A stretch of 55,911 bases of DNA, taken from an uncultured Alphaproteobacteria bacterium (GTDB lineage Bacteria > Pseudomonadota > Alphaproteobacteria > Rhodobacterales > Rhodobacteraceae). Under the pieces are notes generated by a model that had not been told where the DNA came from, did no database searches, and saw only the letters and a program-made list of their open reading frames with translations. The position numbers and the translations under genes are program-made. The stretch is taken from assembly GCA_913031285.1 (NCBI GenBank), contig CAJWEI010000015.1, positions 1 through 55,911 of the forward strand, read 5' to 3'. Each line of letters begins with the position of its first letter. The stretch's first letter is position 1. This document shows positions 33,870 through 43,124 of this stretch, one piece after another.

Positions 33870-35042
33870 ATGTCCCACTTGAAATTCGCAACCTCAGTTG
33901 GCCGCCTTGGAACAGAGTCAGCTTTTGTCATACTGTCCCGCGCTCAGGCACTCGTGGCACAGGGGCATGATATTATTAATCTTGGGATTGGTCAGCCTGA
34001 CTTTCGCACTCCAGAACATATTGTGCAGGCAGGTGTTAAGGCACTGCAGGACGGCGAGCACGGCTATACGCCAGCAAATGGACTGCCAGCTTTGCGTGAA
34101 GCGGTCTCGCAAGACCTATTTAAACGCTACGGCGTCACAGTAAATGCGGAGCAGGTCGTTGTTGTGCCCGGTGGCAAGCCCACTATGTTTTTTGCTGTGT
34201 TAATGTTTGGAGAACCTGAGGTGGAGATTATGTATCCAGATCCTGGTTTCCCAATATATGAATCCGTGATCCGTTACAGTGGCGCAACACCGGTACCAAT
34301 CAAGTTGCGAGAAGAGACGGGGTTTTCTTTCTCAGCAGACGAAATCTTAGGCAAAATTACACCCAAAACACGCCTTATCATTGTTAACAGTCCGAGTAAT
34401 CCAACGGGTGGCGTGGTTGAAAAATCAGAGCTCGATAAGCTTGCCGCTGGCCTAGCTGCACATCCACAGATAGTAATTCTATCGGATGAGATTTACAGTC
34501 AAATGCTATATGAAGGACGCGAGCATGTCAGCTTGCTGAATTATCCTCGGATCCGCGACCAAGTGATCATGCTGGATGGATGGTCGAAAACTTACGCGAT
34601 GACAGGGTGGCGGATTGGCTATGCTGTTTGGCCTCGCAGCATGGTGGAAACTGTCACACGACTTTGTATTAATGATCATTCCTGTGTAAATGCATCTGCC
34701 CAATATGCAGCAATGGCAGCTTTGCAGGGGCCAAAAGATGAAGTGCTTCATATGGTGGAACAGTTTGACGCGCGTCGAAAAATTATAGTGCAGGCATTGA
34801 ATGATTTGCCAAACGTTAGCTGCGCTAATGCTGCAGGGGCATTTTATGCTTTTCCTAATATTTCTCAAACAGGCTTGACCGCAAAACAAGCACAAGACTT
34901 ATTTCTTGAAAAGGCAGGTGTTGCGACGATTGCTGGTACGAGCTTTGGTGATAACGGAGAAGGCTTCGTGCGCTTTTCCTATGCTAATAGCACTGTCAAT
35001 ATATTAAAGGCTATAGATCGTATAAGGCCGTTGCTGTCTTAA
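33870..35042 (+). CDS. PLP-dependent class I/II aminotransferase (AspAT-like)
   Basis: 390-aa fold-type I aminotransferase. The N-terminus has the binding-pocket motif INLGIGQPDF and GYTPANGLPALREA; the PLP-contact NSPSNPTGGV and SDEIYSQMLYEG follow; the Schiff-base lysine is K240 in GWSKTYAMTGWRIGY; the terminal arginine that binds the substrate carboxylate is in FVRFSYANS. Start ATG 33870 has AAGGA close upstream. It lies between the argH-lptM pair and lysA, a place where many relatives have no gene. The substrate could be aspartate, an aromatic amino acid or a precursor in lysine synthesis; the sequence alone does not say. Confidence 0.92.
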   Translation: MSHLKFATSVGRLGTESAFVILSRAQALVAQGHDIINLGIGQPDFRTPEHIVQAGVKALQDGEHGYTPANGLPALREAVSQDLFKRYGVTVNAEQVVVVPGGKPTMFFAVLMFGEPEVEIMYPDPGFPIYESVIRYSGATPVPIKLREETGFSFSADEILGKITPKTRLIIVNSPSNPTGGVVEKSELDKLAAGLAAHPQIVILSDEIYSQMLYEGREHVSLLNYPRIRDQVIMLDGWSKTYAMTGWRIGYAVWPRSMVETVTRLCINDHSCVNASAQYAAMAALQGPKDEVLHMVEQFDARRKIIVQALNDLPNVSCANAAGAFYAFPNISQTGLTAKQAQDLFLEKAGVATIAGTSFGDNGEGFVRFSYANSTVNILKAIDRIRPLLS

Positions 35043-35186
35043 AATACCTCTTTTTTGCAACCTCTAAATTATGATAATGATGCTCGAAAATTGCGCTTGG
35101 ACCAGAGATTATGCGCCTAAGGGTTTTCTTTGTTTGACCCGTACGCTAGTTCCGTAATTACCAATAATTAACAGTTTGAGGACAAG

Positions 35187-36452
35187 ATGGATCATTTTAT
35201 TTATCGTAAAGGCGTGTTGCATGCTGAAGGTGTCTCGATTGCTAAAATTGCGGCTCAGGTTGGAACGCCCTTTTATGTCTATTCTACAGCGACTCTCGAA
35301 CGGCATTTTCGTTTGTTTGACGAAGCTTTGGGTGGCTTAGATCATTTAGTTTGCTATGCTATGAAGGCAGCGTCTAATCAGGCCATTATCAAAACGCTTG
35401 CGGCTCTTGGTGCTGGAATGGATGTTGTGTCGGGTGGAGAATACATACGCGCCATCACTGCCGGTGTGCCGCCTGAACGGATTGTATTCTCAGGTGTTGG
35501 TAAAACACGTGCAGAGATGGAAATGATTGTTTCTGGTGGGGTGCGTCAGGTAAATGTTGAAAGTGAACCAGAGATGGAACTGTTAAATACAGTCGCCCTA
35601 AAATTTGGTGTTCAAGTCCCAATAACAGTTCGCATAAATCCGGATGTTGATGCCAAAACACATGCTAAAATTGCAACAGGCAGATCTGAGAACAAGTTTG
35701 GAATTCCAATTTCGCGTGCAAAAGAAGTCTATGGGCTTGCAGCCTCGCTGAATGGGCTAAAAGTTGTCGGTATAGATGTCCACATAGGAAGCCAGCTTAC
35801 TGATCTGGAGCCCTTCGCTCAGGCCTATCGAAAAATAGCGGATTTGACGCATATTTTACGTCAGGATGGCCATGAAATAAATCGGCTCGATTTGGGTGGT
35901 GGTCTTGGCATTCCTTACAGTCGCAGCAATGAAACCCTACCGCTTCCTAAAGACTATGGCGACTTGATTAAACGCGAAGTCGGTCATCTGGGTTGTGAGG
36001 TCGAGATTGAGCCCGGAAGACTGATTGTCGGTAATGCTGGCTTGCTTGTCTCATCGGTTATTTATATCAAAGAGGGCGAGGGGCAAAAGTTTCTGATCGT
36101 TGATGCGGCGATGAATGATTTGATCCGGCCTGCAATGTACGAAGCGCATCATGAAATCGTGCCTGTGAACGAACCGCCTGTTGGACAAGAGCCACACACG
36201 TACGATGTTGTTGGCCCAGTTTGTGAAAGTGGAGACACCTTCGCCAAGCAAAGAGACTTAGCTGAATTGTATGATGGCGATCTTGTCGCGTTTCGATCCG
36301 CTGGTGCATATGGTGCAGTCATGGCGAGTGAGTATAATTCTCGTCCTCTTATTCCGGAAGTTTTGGTAAAAGAAGATGAATTTGCGGTAATCCGCCCAAG
36401 ACCAACCCTTGAAGAAATGATAAATCGCGATAATCTCCCCGTATGGTTATAA
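35187..36452 (+). CDS. lysA: Diaminopimelate decarboxylase
   Basis: PLP enzyme making L-lysine from meso-diaminopimelate. 421 aa. The PLP lysine is K60 in VCYAMKAASNQAI; the phosphate-binding region is LDLGGGLGIPY and EPGRLIVGNAG; the active-site cysteine motif from the other subunit is GPVCESGDTFAKQR; the closing AGAYGAVMASEYN is standard. ATG 35187 lies after GAGGACAAG. It follows the aminotransferase gene after 144 nt and precedes the DUF4175 gene by 33 nt, the latter being the normal order in roseobacters. dapA (52997-53872) of the same pathway is elsewhere in the window. Confidence 0.97.
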   Translation: MDHFIYRKGVLHAEGVSIAKIAAQVGTPFYVYSTATLERHFRLFDEALGGLDHLVCYAMKAASNQAIIKTLAALGAGMDVVSGGEYIRAITAGVPPERIVFSGVGKTRAEMEMIVSGGVRQVNVESEPEMELLNTVALKFGVQVPITVRINPDVDAKTHAKIATGRSENKFGIPISRAKEVYGLAASLNGLKVVGIDVHIGSQLTDLEPFAQAYRKIADLTHILRQDGHEINRLDLGGGLGIPYSRSNETLPLPKDYGDLIKREVGHLGCEVEIEPGRLIVGNAGLLVSSVIYIKEGEGQKFLIVDAAMNDLIRPAMYEAHHEIVPVNEPPVGQEPHTYDVVGPVCESGDTFAKQRDLAELYDGDLVAFRSAGAYGAVMASEYNSRPLIPEVLVKEDEFAVIRPRPTLEEMINRDNLPVWL

Positions 36453-36485
36453 CAACTGTGTTTAATTTGAGGGTTCATATAACAA

Positions 36486-39059
36486 TTGTCTGAGAGAAGT
36501 TTTTCAGTCTTACGTTTAAAGTCGACTATTTTGCTGACGTATTTTGGTCTTCTATCTGAACAATGTTTTCGTGTATTTTGGCCGTCTTTTAGCCTGTCAA
36601 TTAGCCTGTTGAGTTTGGCCTTTCTCGGTGTGCAAAATAATCTAAGCATAAATGGCCTATGGTTTTGTACGCTGGCCAGTCTTGCTATGATCGGCGGAAG
36701 TTTCTTCTGGGGCCTTTGGAAGTTTCAGATTCCAAATTGGTCGATTGCTAAGACGCGACTGGATCAAAGTTTTCCCGCGCGCCCGTTACAAGGATTGTCA
36801 GATAAGCCTCTTTTGGGACGATTAGACCCTGAATCGCAAGCTTTGTGGACGTTGCATCAGTGCCATCTTTTAGAGGAAGCAAGCAAAGTAAAAGCGCTCA
36901 AACCTGATTTTAACTTGATGCAAAGAGACCCTTTTGGCCTGAGATTCTCAGCCTTATTGGTTTTTTTTCTATCGGTTTTATGCGGTTCGATCTGGAACTT
37001 GAAAACAGTCATTGATCTGCAGGATCCTCAAACCTTGGCTGGGGCGGTGGGACCTCAATGGGAGGGATGGATTACACCGCCGGCATATACTGCTCTTCCG
37101 ACGCTTTATTTGAATGATTTGCGTAAAAAGCCCGAATTGAGCTTATTGAAAGGCAGTAAGATTGAAGCGCGGGCGTATAGTGCCTTGGACAAATATATCA
37201 TAAGTGAGACAGTATCGGCGCGTGGTGTAGATCTTACAACGACCTTGCAGCCAGAACATATATTTGAGGTCCAGCGGTCAGGTGAGCTTAAAATTTTAGG
37301 TCCTCAGGAGGCCAGTTGGGTCGTTCAAATTGCTCCTGATTTTCCTCCAGAGGTATCTTGGGACGGGACCTTTAAAACTGATTTCTATGGTGAAAGTGAA
37401 TTCCTGTTCAGCGCTCGTGATGATTTTGGTGTCACCGGCGGCAACGTGCGGATTGAGCTTGATCTAAATAAAGTAGATCGCCGGTTTGGATTATTGCCTA
37501 TGCCGCGCGTTCAAAATCCGATTCTGCTCGACCTTCCAATGCCATTAGTTGGGAGTGGGAAAGATTTTGACAGCAAAATGATTGAGGATTTTTCAGACTC
37601 GGTTTGGGCTAATTTGCCTGTAAAAATTTCGGTTGAGGTTCAAGATGCGCTCTCGCAAAGCACACAAATAGTGCCGGTATTTAGATTGTTGCCGGGGCGC
37701 AAGTTTTTTGATCCGCTTGCTTCCGCACTGATCGAACAGCGGCGAGATTTGCTATGGTCAGATGACAATGCCAAACGGGTGGCCAATATGCTTCGCGCCA
37801 TAAGCCATAAGCCCAAAAAGGTATTTCGCAAAAAAACTGATTATTTGAGACTTAAATTTATCATTGAGCGGCTAGAGACAGGCATTGATGCTGGGCTTCT
37901 GGCGGAGCGGCGTTATGAGTTGGAAAAAGCACTCTGGGATCTTGCATTGTCTATCGAAGATGGAGACGTGGATACAGCACTAGAGCGGATACGCCGCGCC
38001 CAAGAGCGTTTGACGCAGGCTATGAAAAATAGCGCTTCCGACGAAGAAATTGCTGAGCTGATGCAAGAATTACGCGACGCCAATGAGGACTATTTGCGCC
38101 AGCTTGCTCGCGAAGCTGCAAAGAATACGGGGCAAATCGGGGATCAGCGGCAGGATGGCCAAAGCATGAACCTTTCTCAGAACGATCTTCAAGACATGAT
38201 GGATCGCATTCAGGAGCTTATGGAACTAGGCAGAATGGCGGAAGCACAGCAGGCATTGGACGAGTTGCAAGAAATGATGGAAAATATGCGTGTTGCCCAA
38301 GGGCAGGGTGGTAAAGGGTCGCAGGGTGAGCAGTCGACTGGGGACTTAACTGAAACTCTGCGCGAACAGCAACGGCTTTCAGATGAGGCCTTTCAAAATC
38401 TTCAACGCCAGTTTAAACAGTCGCAAAATGATCAAGGACAATCCCAGCGAGGCAAGTCGCAGCAGGGACATTCACAACAAGGCCAATCTGGACAGCAACA
38501 AGCTGGAAATGAACAGCCTGATGAGGGAAATGGAGAAGGTGAGGGGCCTGCACAAAATCAAGGCGAGGGTGACTTGGCGTCTCGTCAGGGTGGACTGCAG
38601 CAGCAATTGCAAGATCAACAGAATGTGCTTCCCCAATTGGATGAGCCAGATGGGGTGGATACAAACCAATCTATAGACGATGCGCAGGATGCGATGCGGA
38701 GCGCACAAGAGGCATTGGAAGAAGGCGACATTGCTGGTGCGCTGGATAGTCAATCAAAGGCGATGGACAGTCTCCGAGAAGGTATTCGCAACTTGTCGAG
38801 ATCCTTGTCTCAAAATAATCAGGGGCCAAGGCAAGAAGGTGGAATTGAAAGTGGACAGCGGGATCGTCAATCACAAGACCCTCTTGGTCGCTCTAGCGGT
38901 GCTGGTTCGTCAAGTGATACTCAGGGCGGAGTAATCGGTCAACGCGAGATGGCCAAAAGGGCAAAAGAGCTGTTGGAAGAGATTCGTCGCCGTGCAGGGG
39001 AAAGGGAGCGATCTGAAGATGAGCGCAACTATTTAAAGAATTTGCTGGAAAAATTCTAA
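36486..39059 (+). CDS. TIGR02302/DUF4175-family large membrane protein
   Basis: 857-aa protein with two hydrophobic helices near the N-terminus (about residues 12-55 and 58-80) and a third near residue 155-175, then a long periplasmic or extracytoplasmic domain and a C-terminal half dominated by coiled coil. Residues about 545-760 are extremely rich in Gln, with SQQGQSQQGQ-like runs. Both layout and position after lysA match the TIGR02302 family, restricted to alphaproteobacteria and of unknown function. The first start is TTG 36486, with GAGGG rather far upstream (about 13 nt), so the true start is uncertain. A hairpin with T-run follows the stop. Confidence 0.85.
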   Translation: MSERSFSVLRLKSTILLTYFGLLSEQCFRVFWPSFSLSISLLSLAFLGVQNNLSINGLWFCTLASLAMIGGSFFWGLWKFQIPNWSIAKTRLDQSFPARPLQGLSDKPLLGRLDPESQALWTLHQCHLLEEASKVKALKPDFNLMQRDPFGLRFSALLVFFLSVLCGSIWNLKTVIDLQDPQTLAGAVGPQWEGWITPPAYTALPTLYLNDLRKKPELSLLKGSKIEARAYSALDKYIISETVSARGVDLTTTLQPEHIFEVQRSGELKILGPQEASWVVQIAPDFPPEVSWDGTFKTDFYGESEFLFSARDDFGVTGGNVRIELDLNKVDRRFGLLPMPRVQNPILLDLPMPLVGSGKDFDSKMIEDFSDSVWANLPVKISVEVQDALSQSTQIVPVFRLLPGRKFFDPLASALIEQRRDLLWSDDNAKRVANMLRAISHKPKKVFRKKTDYLRLKFIIERLETGIDAGLLAERRYELEKALWDLALSIEDGDVDTALERIRRAQERLTQAMKNSASDEEIAELMQELRDANEDYLRQLAREAAKNTGQIGDQRQDGQSMNLSQNDLQDMMDRIQELMELGRMAEAQQALDELQEMMENMRVAQGQGGKGSQGEQSTGDLTETLREQQRLSDEAFQNLQRQFKQSQNDQGQSQRGKSQQGHSQQGQSGQQQAGNEQPDEGNGEGEGPAQNQGEGDLASRQGGLQQQLQDQQNVLPQLDEPDGVDTNQSIDDAQDAMRSAQEALEEGDIAGALDSQSKAMDSLREGIRNLSRSLSQNNQGPRQEGGIESGQRDRQSQDPLGRSSGAGSSSDTQGGVIGQREMAKRAKELLEEIRRRAGERERSEDERNYLKNLLEKF

Positions 39060-39113
39060 TTTTTGATTTCTTTTTTGAATTCTAGTGACTTATTCAAGCC
39101 CGGTTGTAAAGTT

Positions 39114-39151
39114 TTGGTCCCACGATCTTCGATGGCTGGGGACCAATTTTT
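39114..39151 (+). terminator. Intrinsic terminator after the DUF4175 gene
   Basis: TTGGTCCC (39114-39121) pairs with GGGACCAA (39139-39146) and is followed immediately by TTTTT (39147-39151). It lies 54 nt after the plus-strand stop and 13 nt beyond the rpsO stop on the other strand. The T-run fits plus-strand termination. Confidence 0.7.
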
Positions 39152-39163
39152 AAATTAGTCTCA

Positions 39164-39433
39164 TTAGCGACGTATACCCAACCGCTTGATAAGTTCCTGA
39201 TAGCGGCTTTCTTCGATGCCCTTTACGTAATCCAAAAGCTTTCTGCGAAGTGCAACCATTTTCAGCAATCCGCGACGCGAGTGGTTATCTTTCTTATGGG
39301 TTTTAAAGTGCTCAGTAAGCGTATTGATACGCGAGGTCAAAATAGCAACTTGAACTTCTGGAGAGCCTGTATCGCCCTCCCTAGTTGCAAATTCGCTCAT
39401 CACGCGAGCTTTTTCTTCTGCAGTTATCGACAA
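39164..39433 (-). CDS. rpsO: 30S ribosomal protein S15
   Basis: Primary 16S-binding protein of the small subunit platform. 89 aa, exactly the family length, when started at TTG 39433, which has AAGGAG 7-12 nt upstream; the protein then opens [21 protein letters not shown] longer frame reaches back to 39547 but its first 38 residues are foreign to S15. Signatures [37 protein letters not shown] and the terminal [13 protein letters not shown] are intact. A TTG start for an abundant ribosomal protein is unusual. pnp, which often follows rpsO, would have to lie at lower coordinates and is replaced here by the end of the convergent DUF4175 gene. Confidence 0.95.
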   Translation of the reverse strand: MSITAEEKARVMSEFATREGDTGSPEVQVAILTSRINTLTEHFKTHKKDNHSRRGLLKMVALRRKLLDYVKGIEESRYQELIKRLGIRR

Positions 39434-39579
39434 CGGGATCTCCTTTTTGTAAGGGTTTATGGCATAAGCCGGGATGTCGTCCAGCAGAGCCCATGGAGTA
39501 TGTACCAAACCAAACTGATCCGGATACGCTTCTATAGAATGATTCACTCTAGATGAAAAGTGTTTTTGAGCTTTTATGT

Positions 39580-39808
39580 CTAATGGTGCACGGCCAGTTT
39601 AATATCATCAAGCCTAAGTGGGGTGCTGAGATCGACATCCAGCATGGGCGCACCTTTCAAAGAGCTCTTCTGGGAGGCGCCGTTTAAGAAATCAAATGTC
39701 GGGAGCTCTTCCAATCCGTTTATCCGATCCACCATTCGACAGCTAACATTCTGTCGCAATCAGACATGCTGTTAAAAGGGTTGATTTCCTCGTTGCCTTG
39801 ACGCGCAT
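39580..39808 (-). pseudogene. Probable frame-broken remnant of a small secreted protein gene
   Basis: In the gap upstream of rpsO the minus strand holds protein-like fragments in different frames. From ATG 39808: RVKATRKSTLLTACLIATEC, like a signal peptide, ending at TAG. Overlapping in a second frame: GNEEINPFNSMSDCDRM then LAVEWWIG. In a third, from ATG 39735 to TAG 39580: VDRINGLEELPTFDFLNGAS then [20 protein letters not shown]. Such text is unlike random AT-rich DNA. I do not recognise a family. The rest of the gap (39434-39579, 39809-40344) shows only a 44-codon plus-strand frame at 39865-39999 of doubtful value. Confidence 0.35.
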
Positions 39809-40344
39809 TATCACGTTTTCTACTCCTATATTCATTTATCTAAGCCTTGCTAAATAGCGCTTTTATGACATTTAGGAAATCAGTATCTAAATCGTATCTA
39901 AGAGGGTTGCAAATTGCGCCAACTCTTATTCTGTTTCTGTGTCCGCATCTTGGATTAAAAATACAACTTTCAACTTCAAATCACAAAAAGCCCTTCTAAT
40001 ATTAAAATATTTTTGCCGCACCTTGCCTAAGCGTAAAATTTTTGGGTAATTAGTAGGCCGTAATGGGCATCTAAAAAACTCGTTTATAAGGTGTTTCTAA
40101 TTCTACGATTAGTTTATGTGCCCAATCACTCTAATTGAAAACAAGTTTGATTTGGGCCAGAATTTACAAGAATGTTAGTTTTAAAAAGTTGCAGCGGTGA
40201 CAAAGGCTAGGGTATCTGTTAACCAATTTAGTAAATCAGTACAGATCAATCATCAGACAGAATTATAAAATTGCGTAAAATTGAAGTAATCGATTTATTT
40301 AATGCTGCTGCAACTCGCTCAGTTTTGGTATTCTTATCATCCAT

Positions 40345-40854
40345 TCACATTTCCCATTTTTCAGGTTGCTGTAAATAGCTAATATAGAGTGGATGTTTGG
40401 GATGGCCTTCTTTGCTTAATCCAAGGTGGTAAATCTTCTTTTTTGTTTTTTCAAGGATAGATTTGACCCTTTTCCCACGCCTTAGGTGCTCCCCATGTGT
40501 CCCCCAAGCGGCTATGATAGTGTTGGCCCAATCACAGCCTTGCTGAATAGCTTGGTCATTATAAGGCCCGATCGGATCGCTTGCGGCTCGCATTTTTTTA
40601 GGGTCAGTGTCTCGCCATGCAAATATATTGGTGACGCGGAAAGCGCCAAACCCCAGCGCGCGTGCGCGTCTCTCACAGCGCTCCACGGTTGGGTCATTTT
40701 GTACTTCTGTCGCTGTGGACGGATTGAGCATAATGAAGTGCACCCTTTGTTTGTCTGTATCCCATATCCTTGTTAGACTGTACCGGTATGCTAAACAGTC
40801 AGAATATAACGCGTTTGAGTTTGTGCAGCCTTCTTGATGAAATTTTTCTATCAT
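40345..40854 (-). CDS. DUF1643 domain protein
   Basis: 169-aa protein of the DUF1643 family, function unknown. The conserved blocks are visible: YRYSLTRIWD, then HFIMLNPSTATEVQNDPTVE, then RVTNIFAWRDTDPKKM, WGTHGEHLRRGKRV, and a C-terminal segment GLSKEGHPKHPLYI. No signal peptide or membrane helix, so cytoplasmic. It starts 58 nt after the truB stop on the same strand, so the two may be co-transcribed. The family is often carried on accessory or mobile DNA but also appears in chromosomal cores; nothing here marks it as recently acquired. Confidence 0.88.
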   Translation of the reverse strand: MIEKFHQEGCTNSNALYSDCLAYRYSLTRIWDTDKQRVHFIMLNPSTATEVQNDPTVERCERRARALGFGAFRVTNIFAWRDTDPKKMRAASDPIGPYNDQAIQQGCDWANTIIAAWGTHGEHLRRGKRVKSILEKTKKKIYHLGLSKEGHPKHPLYISYLQQPEKWEM

Positions 40855-40912
40855 AGTCTATGTTTCGTAACATTCGTAATAAATGGCAAGTCGCAAATTA
40901 CTTTAGGAAGTT

Positions 40913-41851
40913 TCAGCCTACTTGATCATCTGCATCATTTGAACGGAACTCTGCAAAGACCCGGTTGGGGTGAAGTTCTCCCGCACGGTAAACTCCAATA
41001 GCAACTGCTCGTCCCTCCAGCGCCGCCCAACAGATTTCACCGTATCCGGCATCTGAGGCGATCACCATGGCTGGATTTCCCTTACGTAGTTTGGCGGCAT
41101 GCTCCGGGCGACAGTTCACACATTTTAGGTCATTAAGGCCGACCTCAAGCGGTAAAACTAACTGATCTAAGTCGGGTGTTTTGGCAAGCCGTTCTACTGT
41201 CTCGAGAATAATGGCTTGTTTCACTTCGAAGGGGCCTGACCAGATCCGGCGGAGGCTTTTGACGTGGCCATAGCATTCAAGAAGGTCCCCTAAATCGCGA
41301 GCAATTGATCGTACATAGCCACCTTTTCCACAGACCATTTCTAGTTCAATATGATTGGTGTCCGGTATATCCAAAAGCGCAAGGCTTTCTACATAAAGGG
41401 GTCGTGCTGCGAGAGTTAAATCTTCTCCTTGCCGAGCGAGTTTATAGGCCCGCTCTCCATCAATTTTTACAGCTGAAAACTGAGGTGGCACTTGCTGAAT
41501 GTTGCCGACAAAACTCTGTAATGCATCTTTTATGACACTTTCTTCCGGTCTCACGTCACTTTGATTGATGATTTCACCTTTGGCATCATCTGTATTAGTG
41601 GATTGGCCCAAACGCACTTTGAACTCATATGCTTTCATAGCGTCGGTGACGTATGGGACAGTTTTGGTAGCTTCACCGAGCGCGACTGCTAGTACTCCCG
41701 TTGCATCGGGATCAAGAGTGCCGGCATGGCCGGCTTTTTGAGCGTTTAATGCCCATTTTACTTTGTTAACTGCAGCAGTTGACGTGATTCCGGCGGGTTT
41801 ATCAATAATCAGCCACCCAGAAATATTACGTCCTGTACGTTTTCTGGCCAT
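40913..41851 (-). CDS. truB: tRNA pseudouridine(55) synthase TruB
   Basis: Makes the universal pseudouridine 55 in the T-loop of tRNAs. 312 aa. Catalytic aspartate D47 in [14 protein letters not shown]; the N-terminal [14 protein letters not shown] and the [11 protein letters not shown]-type segment (here [15 protein letters not shown]) are standard, as is [15 protein letters not shown]-terminal PUA-like region present. ATG 41851 has GGAG at good spacing. In most relatives truB follows rbfA and precedes rpsO; here a hairpin stands directly upstream, no rbfA is seen, and DUF1643 and debris separate it from rpsO. Confidence 0.96.
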   Translation of the reverse strand: MARKRTGRNISGWLIIDKPAGITSTAAVNKVKWALNAQKAGHAGTLDPDATGVLAVALGEATKTVPYVTDAMKAYEFKVRLGQSTNTDDAKGEIINQSDVRPEESVIKDALQSFVGNIQQVPPQFSAVKIDGERAYKLARQGEDLTLAARPLYVESLALLDIPDTNHIELEMVCGKGGYVRSIARDLGDLLECYGHVKSLRRIWSGPFEVKQAIILETVERLAKTPDLDQLVLPLEVGLNDLKCVNCRPEHAAKLRKGNPAMVIASDAGYGEICWAALEGRAVAIGVYRAGELHPNRVFAEFRSNDADDQVG

Positions 41852-41872
41852 CGATACTCCTGAAGTTATGTT

Positions 41873-41892
41873 GCTGGTGCGCCTAAACCAGC
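41873..41892. repeat. Hairpin upstream of truB
   Basis: GCTGGT (41873-41878) and ACCAGC (41887-41892) with an 8-nt loop, 22 nt before the truB start. It could be the terminator of a lost upstream gene or part of the truB leader. Confidence 0.35.
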
Positions 41893-42114
41893 GAAAAGCT
41901 TAGGTCAATTTAAAATCCAGAAACTGCTAATTGCTTTATTGCCCTCTGAAGTCAAAGTGATTCTGTATAATTAAATCAAATTTCTTGCGATGGGCATCGG
42001 TTTGAAGAGACACAGCTAGGGCTTTTTTCGTTATTATTATCAAATTGGCACCAAATTTCTTGTCTTTCGGCCTGACACTCCTTACTTAAAATCAACTCGG
42101 TAAGGAGAGATAAG

Positions 42115-42459
42115 ATGTTAAAAGGGTTAGGAAACCTTGGCGATATGGCCAAAATGATGAAAACAGCACAAGATATGCAGGGCAAGATGGCCCAAATGCA
42201 GGACGAAATGCACACTATTATGGTCACTGGAGAGTCGGGGGCCGGTTTGGTGAAAGCAACTGCGACAGCCAAGGGTGAATTGACAGCATTAAATATCGAT
42301 CAATCGATATTTTCTGGCGATGACAAAGAAGTTGTCGAAGATTTGATCTTGGCCGCGATCAAAGATGCTCAAGAAAAAGCATCTGAGCGCGCCCAAGAGG
42401 AAATGTCTAAATTGACCCAAGGACTTGGTTTGCCACCAGGTATGAACTTGCCATTCTAA
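42115..42459 (+). CDS. YbaB/EbfC-family nucleoid-associated protein
   Basis: 114-aa small DNA-binding protein that forms a tweezer-shaped dimer on the nucleoid. Family features: N-terminal helix MLKGLGNLGDMAKMMKTAQD rich in Met and Lys, the strand region VTGESGAGLVKATATAKGEL, and the Pro/Gly-rich end GLGLPPGMNLPF. ATG 42115 has TAAGGAGAG upstream. It precedes recR by 45 nt, as in almost all bacteria. The third member usually found just upstream, dnaX, is absent; the preceding 260 nt are non-coding up to divergent truB. Confidence 0.95.
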   Translation: MLKGLGNLGDMAKMMKTAQDMQGKMAQMQDEMHTIMVTGESGAGLVKATATAKGELTALNIDQSIFSGDDKEVVEDLILAAIKDAQEKASERAQEEMSKLTQGLGLPPGMNLPF

Positions 42460-42504
42460 GTCAGGAGTTCAGGGATAAGATTATCTGTCCTTGCATCGTA
42501 CAAA

Positions 42505-43098
42505 ATGAGTAGCATAACAGTTATTGATGCCTTAATCGATCAGATGGCAAAATTGCCAGGTCTTGGTCCACGGTCTGCGAGACGCGCAGTGCTCCACCTT
42601 GTACGCAAGCGGTCTTTGCAGCTTATTCCATTAGCTAATAAGATGCAGCAGGTTGCAGCGAGCGCTCGGGAATGCCTTAATTGTGGGAATATAGGAACAT
42701 CCGACATTTGTGGCATTTGTGAAAATGAAAGTCGAGCCAACGGAGAGATGTGCGTGGTGGAAGATGTTGCCGACCTATGGGCCATGGAGCGCACGGCAGT
42801 CTTCAAGGGGCGTTATCACGTTCTCGGTGGGACGCTCTCGGCGCTGGATGCCATTGGCCCCAGCGATCTCGGAATTCCCAAGCTCATGGACCGTATAACG
42901 ACAGAGAATATCAGCGAAGTGATCCTCGCTCTAAATGTTACTGTAGATGGTCAAACCACAGCGCATTATATTTCGGAGGAGGTTGGAAAGAGGGTCAAAA
43001 TAACTTCACTGGCACGAGGCGTTCCGATAGGTGGAGAGCTTGATTATCTTGACGACGGTACAATTTCCGCTGCTCTGAAAGCGCGAAAATCATTTTAG
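42505..43098 (+). CDS. recR: Recombination protein RecR
   Basis: 197-aa RecR, which with RecO helps load RecA at gapped DNA. Visible domains in order: helix-hairpin-helix ([16 protein letters not shown], residues 17-32), four-cysteine zinc finger ([16 protein letters not shown], residues 57-72), Toprim domain ([14 protein letters not shown] and the downstream YHVLGG), and the C-terminal Walker-B-like segment [18 protein letters not shown]. All are intact. Start ATG 42505, 45 nt after the YbaB gene. Its stop is 26 nt from the convergent trcR stop. Confidence 0.96.
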   Translation: MSSITVIDALIDQMAKLPGLGPRSARRAVLHLVRKRSLQLIPLANKMQQVAASARECLNCGNIGTSDICGICENESRANGEMCVVEDVADLWAMERTAVFKGRYHVLGGTLSALDAIGPSDLGIPKLMDRITTENISEVILALNVTVDGQTTAHYISEEVGKRVKITSLARGVPIGGELDYLDDGTISAALKARKSF

Positions 43099-43124
43099 AT
43101 TAGATAGTTAATCAACCATGTATC

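Noticed and set aside
38140-38640. Repetitive Gln codons as a tandem DNA repeat or CRISPR-like array
   Set aside because: The repeats are irregular, in frame, and part of the coding sequence of the DUF4175 protein.
39434-39547. N-terminal extension of S15 from an upstream ATG
   Set aside because: S15 proteins are 89 aa; the extra 38 residues are unrelated and the ribosome site precedes TTG 39433.
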